From contig NVXM01000013.1 in the NCBI GenBank assembly GCA_002733865.1, positions 1 to 64,000 on the forward strand: 64,000 nt of DNA, given 5' to 3'. Made by a program: the position numbers and the translations under genes. The stretch comes from Sphingopyxis sp. (GTDB taxonomy: Bacteria > Pseudomonadota > Alphaproteobacteria > Sphingomonadales > Sphingomonadaceae). Positions 37,406 through 45,099 of this stretch are shown here, one piece after another (within the stretch, counting starts at the first letter, position 1; the number at the start of each line of letters is the position of its first letter). The notes below the pieces were generated by a model that had not been told where the DNA came from, did not search any database, and was given only the letters and a program-made list of their open reading frames with translations.

Positions 37406-38179
37406 TCATGTTGTTTTTACAGTTATGTTATGCAGTATATCCCCGGCATGCGCGAAATGGTCGGATGCGTTTGACAAATGGCGATAGATTTCACGCCGCT
37501 TCAAAACTTCCATCACATAGGCCAATCCACTAGCCACTGCCCTACAATCGGTTTCCTCCAAAGGTCCCAATAGTTGCAAGAAATCATCATGATTGCTGGA
37601 TTGTTCTGCCCGGGGTTTGGCGGAATAGTATTTTGCATCGAACAACTGAGAAAGCGCTTTGCGATATAGTTTTTCAACCTGTCTTTCCACTTTTTGAACG
37701 GCCGCAGCGCTTTGTTCGGCCACGGCCGGGTCCTTTTTCAAAGTGGCGAAACCGCTTTGAAGCTTTCGCGCACTTGATTGCAGAAGCTTTGCCATTTCGA
37801 GCATTTGGGCATCGGGTTCGATCCCAAGAATTTCCATTTCTCGCACGGTCGTCTTGGCATAATTTAAACCCTCATCGATTGAGGTGATCGCCCGATAAAT
37901 GTCCTCGCGATCAAACGGCGTTGAAAAAGAGCGGTTAAGGGTATCTATATTTCTTATTTTCAGAATATCCCCTTCGTGCTCCAGTCTCCGCACATCATCG
38001 GCTCGTTTCTGCTCGCCTGTTTGCATATAGCCGGCCAGCATTTCCATTGCCTGCACAACCACATCACATTGATCATTGAGCATTGAATAGAAGTCCGGCG
38101 TTCGCGGGAACACGGTGTTTATTATTCTCGAAAATCGCGAAACTTGTTTTATTTCTGTGCTCTCAGTATCAGATTGCAT
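37406..38179 (-). CDS. DUF47/PhoU-like regulator of phosphate transport
   Basis: A 257-residue helical protein related to PhoU and the DUF47 partners of Pit carriers ('RRLEHEGDILKIRNIDTLNRSF', 'TPFDREDIYRAITSIDEGLNYAKTT' in two stretches). The Glu/Asp pattern 'EHEGD' and 'DREDI' binds metal ions in the family. It probably adjusts the phosphate carrier encoded two genes upstream, with the MgtC-like gene between. Confidence 0.85.
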   Translation of the reverse strand: MQSDTESTEIKQVSRFSRIINTVFPRTPDFYSMLNDQCDVVVQAMEMLAGYMQTGEQKRADDVRRLEHEGDILKIRNIDTLNRSFSTPFDREDIYRAITSIDEGLNYAKTTVREMEILGIEPDAQMLEMAKLLQSSARKLQSGFATLKKDPAVAEQSAAAVQKVERQVEKLYRKALSQLFDAKYYSAKPRAEQSSNHDDFLQLLGPLEETDCRAVASGLAYVMEVLKRREIYRHLSNASDHFAHAGDILHNITVKTT

Positions 38180-38328
38180 AGCCTGTCCAATCGTTGCTCG
38201 ATTGACTGAGCCGAGTGGCCCCGTCGCGTGGCTTTTGCTTCGTTGGCGAAAAGCCGTCCCCTTGTCGCCTATATAGCTGGCATTCGGCCAGCTTTACCCG
38301 ATATGGCCAACGGCACTCCCTATTCGGT

Positions 38329-39588
38329 TCAGATATAAACATTGATCAGAACTCCTGCCGAGATACCAATTACCAAAGCCAGATAACCGGTTAAAATAGG
38401 GCGTCGTAGCTTCTTGTCGGCAAACACAAAAACTATCCCAAGTTTAAAAATGAGGTTGGCGAAGAAGGCCAATATGATTGCGTAAACGGCAATATTGGGA
38501 TCAAGGATATCATCCGATACGAGTTTCAGATTTGAAACTGTTATGGCGTCAATATCGGTCAATCCCGATAGGAAGGACACCAGGAAAACACCGGCTTCTG
38601 CAAAGACATCGTTCATCCATGCGACGAGAAACAATATCCCGGCAAAGCTAAGCGCAAAGATAGCCGCGCTTACTATTTCCGCTGGATTTCGGGTTGATAC
38701 TGACGGTAGAGGCTCCTTTGTATCTTCAATCCTGCGATACGACCACAAAACAAACAGACTGCCAGCCACCCCGCCCCCTATCAGCCATGGTAGCATGAGG
38801 GGTATCAGCATAAATTCCAATATCCCCACGATTATTCCAATGCGTACGAGCTGAACTAGGTGGGACAATAATATTATGGTTGCTGCTATGTTGGAGAACT
38901 CGGCCTGTTCCTTGCTATATTTCGCATAAACCAGGGTTGTTGCCGTCGTTGAAGCCATGCCTCCCAAAACTCCGGCAATTGCGACGCCCGACTTATGCCC
39001 AAATATTTTAAGTGCGAGATAACCCAATAAGCTAAGCCCGCTGATGAGGACCACCAGCCAACCGATTTGATAGGGGTTAAATACCTCGTAAGGGCCGTAA
39101 TTGTTGTTTGGTAATATTGGCAATAAGATAACGGCGATCGCTGCGAATTGGAAAAACGATATTATTTCCTGTTTGGTCAACCTTTGCGGTACCTCTCGCA
39201 ATTCTTTACGAAAATAGAGCAATGCAGTCATCGTCACGGCAATCGCGGCGGGCAATAACGGATGGCCAATCCATAAAATATATCCTAGTATAAAGGTAAT
39301 TAGCGCAGCGACTACCGTCGTGGTATCTGGCTCTCTAGCTCGGGATTTTATTTGGGCGATCATCAGGCAGGCGGCGACAAGTATCAAAAGCGTCCAGGCG
39401 CCGATTTGAGAATCAGTTTGCGCCCAGATATACCCGCCGAGTGAACCAGCAAGTGCGATTAATGTGAAAGTCCGTAGCCCTGCGATGGAATTTTCATGGC
39501 GCTGTCTCTCCAATCCGACCAAAAAGCCAAGGGCCAGGCTTTGGCCAAAGAGCATCAAATGCGAAATTTGAGGGGCATCGTTAATCAT
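38329..39588 (-). CDS. MgtC/SapB-family membrane protein with DUF4010 domain
   Basis: A 419-residue protein with about 12 helices. The N-terminus 'ALGFLVGLERQRHENSIAGLRTFTLIALAGSL' (read in parts) is the MgtC/SapB signature, and the C-terminal two thirds match DUF4010. MgtC proteins act in acid and low-Mg2+ stress and affect ATP and phosphate balance. The neighbouring genes support a role in phosphate homeostasis. Confidence 0.87.
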   Translation of the reverse strand: MINDAPQISHLMLFGQSLALGFLVGLERQRHENSIAGLRTFTLIALAGSLGGYIWAQTDSQIGAWTLLILVAACLMIAQIKSRAREPDTTTVVAALITFILGYILWIGHPLLPAAIAVTMTALLYFRKELREVPQRLTKQEIISFFQFAAIAVILLPILPNNNYGPYEVFNPYQIGWLVVLISGLSLLGYLALKIFGHKSGVAIAGVLGGMASTTATTLVYAKYSKEQAEFSNIAATIILLSHLVQLVRIGIIVGILEFMLIPLMLPWLIGGGVAGSLFVLWSYRRIEDTKEPLPSVSTRNPAEIVSAAIFALSFAGILFLVAWMNDVFAEAGVFLVSFLSGLTDIDAITVSNLKLVSDDILDPNIAVYAIILAFFANLIFKLGIVFVFADKKLRRPILTGYLALVIGISAGVLINVYI

Positions 39589-39727
39589 CTTTGACTAATT
39601 TCCCAAAAGCCCCGTTGAGAAACGCACATGTGCTGTCTTAGACGCGAGCTTTGCCAGAAGCCCATTGGGCCAATCGCGCAAAATGCTACTTTTCCGGATT
39701 TGGGAGCCTGCCATATATGGTTTTCCA

Positions 39728-40768
39728 TCAAAAAAACTTTCCAGCCAATTGGATCAATCCGTAAATGCCAATGGAAACGCTCGCAGCGCCAGGTATCGTG
39801 ATCAACCATGTCCCGAAGATATGCTTTGCAGTGCCCCAGTGAACTGACTTCGGCCGCTCTGATGTGCCAACGCCCATAATTGCAGTGCTGACCACCTGGG
39901 TGGTGGAAACAGGGGCTCCGAGGGCAGATGCCGCCAAAATCACACCAGCTGACGCCAATTGTGCATCCAACGCGTGGATTGGCCGAACTTTGTAGATCCC
40001 GAAACCCAGAGTACGCACGATGCGCCATCCGCCTGTCAGCGTGCCGATTGTGATCGCGGTTGCGCTCGCCAAAATAACCCAAAACGGCACATAGAACTGC
40101 CCGCTGACACCGCCCAGGACTAGGATCATGGCAATCACACCCATGCCTTTCTGGGCATCATTTGTTCCATGAGAAAAGGCCAGAGCCGCCGTTGTCAGCC
40201 ATTGAAAGGCGCGAAGATATTTATTGGCCGATGGCTTGGCGGCCCGCAAGGCGAAGACCATGATGCGGTGTAATAAGCCGCCCAGGAAAAACCCCAGAAT
40301 GGGTGAAAGAAACAAAGCTCCCACTATCTTGGCGACACCCTTGAGATGAAAGCCGTCAGTTAGCTCAAAACCCCAGACGACATGGCCTGGACCCGCAGCG
40401 ACAATTACCACCCCGACGAGACCTCCAACAAGAGCTTGGGAAGAGGAGACGGGAAGTCCAAACCACCAGGTTAAAAAATTCCAGATGATCGCGCCGCCCA
40501 GACCTGATAATATGACAGTCAGTGAAAAAATATTCCCCAGATCGGAAACATCAACAAAACTACCGATCGTATTGGCCACCGCAGTTCCTCCAATGATAGG
40601 TCCAAGAAAAGTGAACGAGGACACTAGAATAATTGCCTGTATTGGGGTCATTGCATGCGAGGCAATTGCCGTAGCCAACATGTTGGCAGCGTCTTGCATT
40701 CCGTTCGAATAGTCAAACAACAGAGCAATGAAGACGCCCAGGATGACAAGGACCATCACACCGCTCAT
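39728..40768 (-). CDS. pitA: Pit-type inorganic phosphate transporter
   Basis: A 346-residue carrier with the two duplicated Pit signatures: 'DYSNGMQDAANMLATAIA' near the N-terminus and 'FSHGTNDAQKGMGVIA' in the second half. About ten helices. Pit carriers import metal-phosphate complexes with protons and can work in reverse to expel them. The length is shorter than E. coli PitA (about 500) but usual for the alphaproteobacterial form that works with DUF47. Confidence 0.92.
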   Translation of the reverse strand: MSGVMVLVILGVFIALLFDYSNGMQDAANMLATAIASHAMTPIQAIILVSSFTFLGPIIGGTAVANTIGSFVDVSDLGNIFSLTVILSGLGGAIIWNFLTWWFGLPVSSSQALVGGLVGVVIVAAGPGHVVWGFELTDGFHLKGVAKIVGALFLSPILGFFLGGLLHRIMVFALRAAKPSANKYLRAFQWLTTAALAFSHGTNDAQKGMGVIAMILVLGGVSGQFYVPFWVILASATAITIGTLTGGWRIVRTLGFGIYKVRPIHALDAQLASAGVILAASALGAPVSTTQVVSTAIMGVGTSERPKSVHWGTAKHIFGTWLITIPGAASVSIGIYGLIQLAGKFF

Positions 40769-40832
40769 AGCGGAGCCTCATTTTGATATCGTTTGAACCG
40801 GCCTGCCCTCGCGTTCCGATTCTGCATCGGTA

Positions 40833-42386
40833 TCATTTTCTATCCCAGAAAGCTTTGGTATCGAGGAACCGGTTTACATCCTTGAAGAGCTTTTTTTCGG
40901 TAAATTTAGCTTCGCGTTGGTGCCATCCGATGACAATGCCAGCGGTATAAAACCATGCTGGCGTGGCAGCATTGGGTTCCGCACTCAGCATTTTCTCGAC
41001 GAGCAGTTCCGCAGCCAGGACATCATTCAAATAACCCATCCGACTTTGAATGGGACTAAGCGTTTTCTGAAATTTCAGAACTTGCTTATCTGGATAAATA
41101 TTAGCAGAAAAATCGATGGTATAACGCAGTTTCTTCATAACTAATCTTAGATTATGCCGCTCTTCCTCAGACATTTTCTTAAGCTTTTGACAGTTTTTGC
41201 GCACAATTCTATTCTGCTTCTTCAGTTGCTTTACGCAAAATTTTCTCGCCGCCGCTGACAGGTCCATTGCTTTTGGAGAGGGTGCGCTATCCCGCCAGAT
41301 GTCGCTATAAAGCCATGTACTAAGCCCTAGAATAAACTCCGTATAGCGCGCGGAATTGACTGCGCTGCGGGCTTGTTTGCGATGAAGAACTCTTTCTTTC
41401 TCGGCAGCCGACAAAAGCAGTTCAAATCTGGTGGCCGGTTCGGAAAGTTTGGCGACCGGTGCCACGAACTCATCGATAAAAACATCCCAGCTGCGCGCTG
41501 CCGACAGCTCATCCCTAAGCCACTTTGCTTCGCTCACAATCCAATCATATTTTTCTTGTGCAATATTGGCCTGGAAAATCTCCAAGCCTGCACGCAAACG
41601 CCGCAAGGCAACACGCATTTGATGAATGCCCTCAGCATCGTCCAGGAGAACCGACGCTTCATTGGCTTGGAGATAGCTGATTGCCTGTTGAAGATTGTCG
41701 ACAAAGGCCTGTTCTCCAGTGAAGTTCTTAAACAGCTTAGACTGCCGCCATTTTTGAGCGCGTGGCTCTTCCTTCGATAACAATGAATAGCCGCGCGCTG
41801 CTTTGCTAACAGTGCTGATCCGAAATGGGACTGTCTGATTAATAGTTGCCGCAAGTTCAAATATGTGAGCGGCTGAACCGCTCAAAAGTTCAAGCTCTAA
41901 TTCACAAATTGGTTGGACTGCATCACCTGCGGTGACTTCGCCCACATCGATGTCGAGCGACACTGTCGTACCATCATCAAATTTGAGTTTACGGGACTGC
42001 CGTCTAACAACGGATTGGAAAACAGCTTGTAGATTATCTCCCGTCAACCGTTTTAACTTGGTCCGGATTTTCTTGTTTTCAAGAAGGTCAATTTGTGGGA
42101 TTTGATCCGGCAATTCAGCCTCCCATTCTATTCTCCCTATAATGGCACCCAAAGGTTCGCTTTGCCGTTTCAGGCACTGGGTATAAGTCTTGCCGATTTT
42201 GCGAACACGCAATGAATAGCCGTGCTTGTGAAGGGCATGATCGGGCGTATCAAAATATGTCGTTGTCAGAACGCGAGAAACTGCCTTATTGACTGCCAGA
42301 TCGGTAATGGCAGAAAGACTTTTTAACTGCTCCAGCTGTTCGGCCTTGAATACCCCTTTTAATTCCATTTCATTGTTCATTGACAC
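40833..42386 (-). CDS. CYTH-CHAD protein (triphosphatase / polyphosphate-binding)
   Basis: A 517-residue protein. Residues 1-200 form a CYTH tunnel with the N-terminal ExExK motif (EMELK) and many charged inward-facing residues; such domains hydrolyse inorganic triphosphate. Residues from about 225 on form a CHAD domain ('GIHQMRVALRRLRAGLE'), a helical fold rich in Arg, Lys and His that binds polyphosphate. The gene stands 65 nt before pitA and completes a phosphate/polyphosphate block. Confidence 0.9.
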   Translation of the reverse strand: MSMNNEMELKGVFKAEQLEQLKSLSAITDLAVNKAVSRVLTTTYFDTPDHALHKHGYSLRVRKIGKTYTQCLKRQSEPLGAIIGRIEWEAELPDQIPQIDLLENKKIRTKLKRLTGDNLQAVFQSVVRRQSRKLKFDDGTTVSLDIDVGEVTAGDAVQPICELELELLSGSAAHIFELAATINQTVPFRISTVSKAARGYSLLSKEEPRAQKWRQSKLFKNFTGEQAFVDNLQQAISYLQANEASVLLDDAEGIHQMRVALRRLRAGLEIFQANIAQEKYDWIVSEAKWLRDELSAARSWDVFIDEFVAPVAKLSEPATRFELLLSAAEKERVLHRKQARSAVNSARYTEFILGLSTWLYSDIWRDSAPSPKAMDLSAAARKFCVKQLKKQNRIVRKNCQKLKKMSEEERHNLRLVMKKLRYTIDFSANIYPDKQVLKFQKTLSPIQSRMGYLNDVLAAELLVEKMLSAEPNAATPAWFYTAGIVIGWHQREAKFTEKKLFKDVNRFLDTKAFWDRK

Positions 42387-42489
42387 TGGTTCTTTCCTTT
42401 GCGGTAAAGAGGTTCTTCGGGATTCCGCGGTCGCTAGTTAAATTGCAGGCCAACGCAACTAATGTTTGGGTTGCTCCGCCCAGTCAGAG

Positions 42490-42720
42490 TCAGGCAGCTT
42501 GATGTTCTCGGTGACGGTTAGTCTCATGACGGATTATCGTCGGTTCACGCTCAGCGAAGGTTTGTGCACGATCAATCCGTGATAATACTGTGCGCAATTC
42601 ATCGGCCTCGGTAGTGTCTTGCTGGCCATGCGCTTCCAGCCTGGCAAGCTTCTGCCGGAATATTGGGGCGTACATCGTGATAATCTCTTTGTCTGCATTA
42701 TCATTTTCGGCATCGTTCAT
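42490..42720 (-). CDS. Small charged hypothetical behind ECF-type promoter C
   Basis: A 76-residue protein rich in Glu, Arg and His, with an N-terminal acidic stretch and 'IIRHETNRHREHQAA' at its end. No signal peptide or membrane helix. I recognise no family. An ECF-type promoter ends 104 nt upstream, and the CYTH-CHAD gene begins 104 nt downstream, so it may open the phosphate block. Confidence 0.6.
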   Translation of the reverse strand: MNDAENDNADKEIITMYAPIFRQKLARLEAHGQQDTTEADELRTVLSRIDRAQTFAEREPTIIRHETNRHREHQAA

Positions 42721-42823
42721 CTGAAATTCTCCAAAATTTTCCTAAGTGACTGGATACATGGTGATGTCTCAAACTAGCGGCGTTCCTCGACATCGAGAAC
42801 GGTCTGTTGGGTTCAATTATAAG

Positions 42824-42849
42824 GACGTGGCAAACAATGATTTGTTACA
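42824..42849 (-). promoter_or_regulatory. ECF-type promoter C (small hypothetical and phosphate block)
   Basis: On the minus strand TGTAACA, 15 nt, CGTCCTT, 104 nt before the start at 42720. It lies beyond the end of the cfa gene, so read-through from cfa is also possible. Confidence 0.6.
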
Positions 42850-42891
42850 CTATGTTAAATGTGCCTCCAGCCTTCCTACCAAACTCCCGGA

Positions 42892-44124
42892 TCATGCAGC
42901 ACGCCTTGAATATCTGTCCTGCAGTTGCGAAGGGACGAGATAGTCGCGTGTAAGCGGGACAGCGTCCTGCTTTTTGGCCAATTGAACCTGAAAGACCACA
43001 TGCCCATTTTGTCTGAACGCGAGCTCGCTGACGACAAGGTAAAACCGCCACATACGGCAGAACCGTTCATCATATATTTTGCGAACCTCATCGATTTTTT
43101 GTTCGAATCTGTCGCGCCATGCTTTGAGTGTCTCGGCATAATGGAGGCGTAAAACTTCGACATCCGTAACATATAGACCTGAGCGTTCAGCAGCGGCCAT
43201 TACTTCGGAAAGAGCTGGAGAATATCCTCCAGGAAATATATATTTTGCAATCCATGGATTTGTCGCACTCGGACCATCGGCTCGGCCAATAAAATGGATT
43301 AGCGCGATCCCATCGTCCGCTAGACTGCCATGTAACTTGGAAAAAAACTCCGAATAGTGGGGTATGCCGACATGTTCGAACATACCGACCGACACTATGC
43401 GATCAAAGGTTTCGGTGACCTCTCGATAATCTTGCAAACGAAATTCTGCGCGGGCACTTGTCTGCAATTTTTCTGCCCTCTCAAGGGCAACATTGTGTTG
43501 CTCACATGACAGCGTAACCCCGGTTACATGCGCGCCGTGCTCTTTGACCAGATGAAGGCCTAACCCGCCCCAACCGCACCCGATATCCAAAACATGATGA
43601 CCCGGCTCAAGCATTAGCTTGGCAGCAATATGATTTTTCTTGTTTTTCTGTGCCGTTTCCAGGCTGTCATCGGGACCGACAAAATATGCGCAGGAATATT
43701 GCATGTCATCGTCCAGAAAGAGCCGATAAAAGTCTTTCGAAAGATCATAATGATGCGCCACATTGTTGCGGGCTATGGTCAACGGATTATGTTGAGCGAA
43801 ATATCGATGAAATTGCCGATAAAGGGTAACTTTGCGAGAAAACCAGCTTGGGCGTTGCAATGCTTGGTTGTTGATCAACAACTCCAGCAATCCATAAATA
43901 TCGTCATTTGCTACGGTCAGCGAACCGTCCATATAGGCCTCGCCCAAAATAAGCTCGGGGTTGAGAAATAGCTTTCTGGGCAGACTGCGCGAATGTATTT
44001 TGATACTTATTGGATTTTTACAATCTGGGCCATATTGCTGTTCCTTTCCGTCCGGAAAGACTACACGCAGGGCACCGTTTTTTATGAAACCGGAAAGAAA
44101 TTTTGATAGAAGATATGTCCACAT
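42892..44124 (-). CDS. cfa: Cyclopropane-fatty-acyl-phospholipid synthase
   Basis: A 410-residue enzyme that adds a methylene from S-adenosylmethionine across double bonds of membrane phospholipid acyl chains. The SAM site 'VLDIGCGWGGLGLHL' is at about residues 185-199 and 'HYDLSKDFYRLFLDDDMQYSCAYF' (read in parts) is the substrate signature. Its ECF-type promoter ends 79 nt upstream, and the sigma gene diverges from the same intergenic region. Confidence 0.95.
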   Translation of the reverse strand: MWTYLLSKFLSGFIKNGALRVVFPDGKEQQYGPDCKNPISIKIHSRSLPRKLFLNPELILGEAYMDGSLTVANDDIYGLLELLINNQALQRPSWFSRKVTLYRQFHRYFAQHNPLTIARNNVAHHYDLSKDFYRLFLDDDMQYSCAYFVGPDDSLETAQKNKKNHIAAKLMLEPGHHVLDIGCGWGGLGLHLVKEHGAHVTGVTLSCEQHNVALERAEKLQTSARAEFRLQDYREVTETFDRIVSVGMFEHVGIPHYSEFFSKLHGSLADDGIALIHFIGRADGPSATNPWIAKYIFPGGYSPALSEVMAAAERSGLYVTDVEVLRLHYAETLKAWRDRFEQKIDEVRKIYDERFCRMWRFYLVVSELAFRQNGHVVFQVQLAKKQDAVPLTRDYLVPSQLQDRYSRRAA

Positions 44125-44202
44125 TTGCTGTCCTCACTATCTGTCTGTGATTGCAAGACAGGGCTTTTTGGCCCGTTTTAAATATCTTGCGTCAATGTGA
44201 GG

Positions 44203-44228
44203 GACGGCAACGAAGTGGGTTTGTTACA
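44203..44228 (-). promoter_or_regulatory. ECF-type promoter D (cfa)
   Basis: On the minus strand TGTAACA, 15 nt, CGTCCCT, 79 nt before the cfa start. It lies in the divergent region shared with the sigma gene at 44325. Confidence 0.65.
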
Positions 44229-44324
44229 GTTTGACAACTACCAGGTAATCGGGTCCACTAAACATTGTAGACATGACGATATACAGGCGCGAAGCGGCCC
44301 AAGCGCTGCTTGCCGGGAGTGAAT

Positions 44325-44918
44325 ATGGCATCTGAAGACAAAGAATCGGGGGAGGATTATTCCGTGCATAAGGTCATGGCCGAGGTTCAAGCGGAGTTCC
44401 TTCGGTTTTTGGTCTATAAGCTTGGAAATAGAGACGAAGCAGCGGACGTGCTGCAAAATTTCTATGTCAGGGTTTTGGATCGCATTGATGATGTACGAGA
44501 CAGCGAAAAATTAAGAGGATGGATGCGCAAAGTGCTCCATACAACCTTGATCGACTACTATCGTACTCAGGGCAAACGACGCGTCATTGAAAAGGAATAT
44601 GCAAACTTTGAGAAGCTGATGGATAGCGAAGAAGCAGAACATGAATTGGATCGCATGATTTGCATTTGTCTGTATCAACTCCTCCCGACCTTGAAATCCG
44701 ATTATGCCGATATTCTCTGGCGTATTGATATCGTTGGCGAAGCGCGCGAGAGTGTATCCGCCGCCTTGAGCATCAGTGAAAGTAATCTGCGGGTACGCCT
44801 GCACCGCGCGCGTCACGCGCTGCGCGATCGATTGAAAGAAACATGTGAAACCTGTCCTGTGCATGGATTTCTCAATTGCGATTGTTCGCATGCAACCCAC
44901 GCCGCTCCCTTGGATTGA
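44325..44918 (+). CDS. ECF sigma factor with Cys/His-rich C-terminal tail
   Basis: 197 residues from the ATG at 44325 (MASEDKES), chosen because GGGAG lies 7 nt upstream; a TTG at 44310 is the alternative. Region 2 includes 'RDEAADVLQNFYVRVLD' and region 4 'ISESNLRVRLHRARHALRDRL'. The tail after region 4 holds Cys174, Cys177, His180, Cys185, Cys187, His189 and His192, an arrangement suited to binding a metal; 'MICIC' adds two more Cys in the linker. No anti-sigma gene is adjacent. A tail that senses metal directly, as in CorE-like sigma factors, is a reasonable inference. Seven like promoters lie within 20 kb either side. Confidence 0.87.
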   Translation: MASEDKESGEDYSVHKVMAEVQAEFLRFLVYKLGNRDEAADVLQNFYVRVLDRIDDVRDSEKLRGWMRKVLHTTLIDYYRTQGKRRVIEKEYANFEKLMDSEEAEHELDRMICICLYQLLPTLKSDYADILWRIDIVGEARESVSAALSISESNLRVRLHRARHALRDRLKETCETCPVHGFLNCDCSHATHAAPLD

Positions 44919-44936
44919 GCTAAACTATCCTACGAC

Positions 44937-44962
44937 TGTAACGAAGCGCATCCCAGTCCGTC
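44937..44962 (+). promoter_or_regulatory. ECF-type promoter E (CPD-type P-type ATPase)
   Basis: TGTAACG, 15 nt, CGTCTAT, with the -10 element 138 nt before the ATPase start. It begins 19 nt after the sigma gene's stop. Confidence 0.7.
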
Positions 44963-45099
44963 TATCTTGCTGTTAGTTTGAGTATCGCTGTTGGGCGCAA
45001 TCTTTCCAACCGCGATCTGTCGACTAGTTGATATTGAAGAATATGCTGTCGTTTGGCAATGAACCGCCAAAAAGATGAAAAATCAAAGAGGGATACATA

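Noticed and set aside
39585..40082. A 165-codon minus-strand frame
   Set aside because: It overlaps most of the pitA C-terminal coding region in another frame; composition (Trp, His and Cys rich) is that of a shadow frame.
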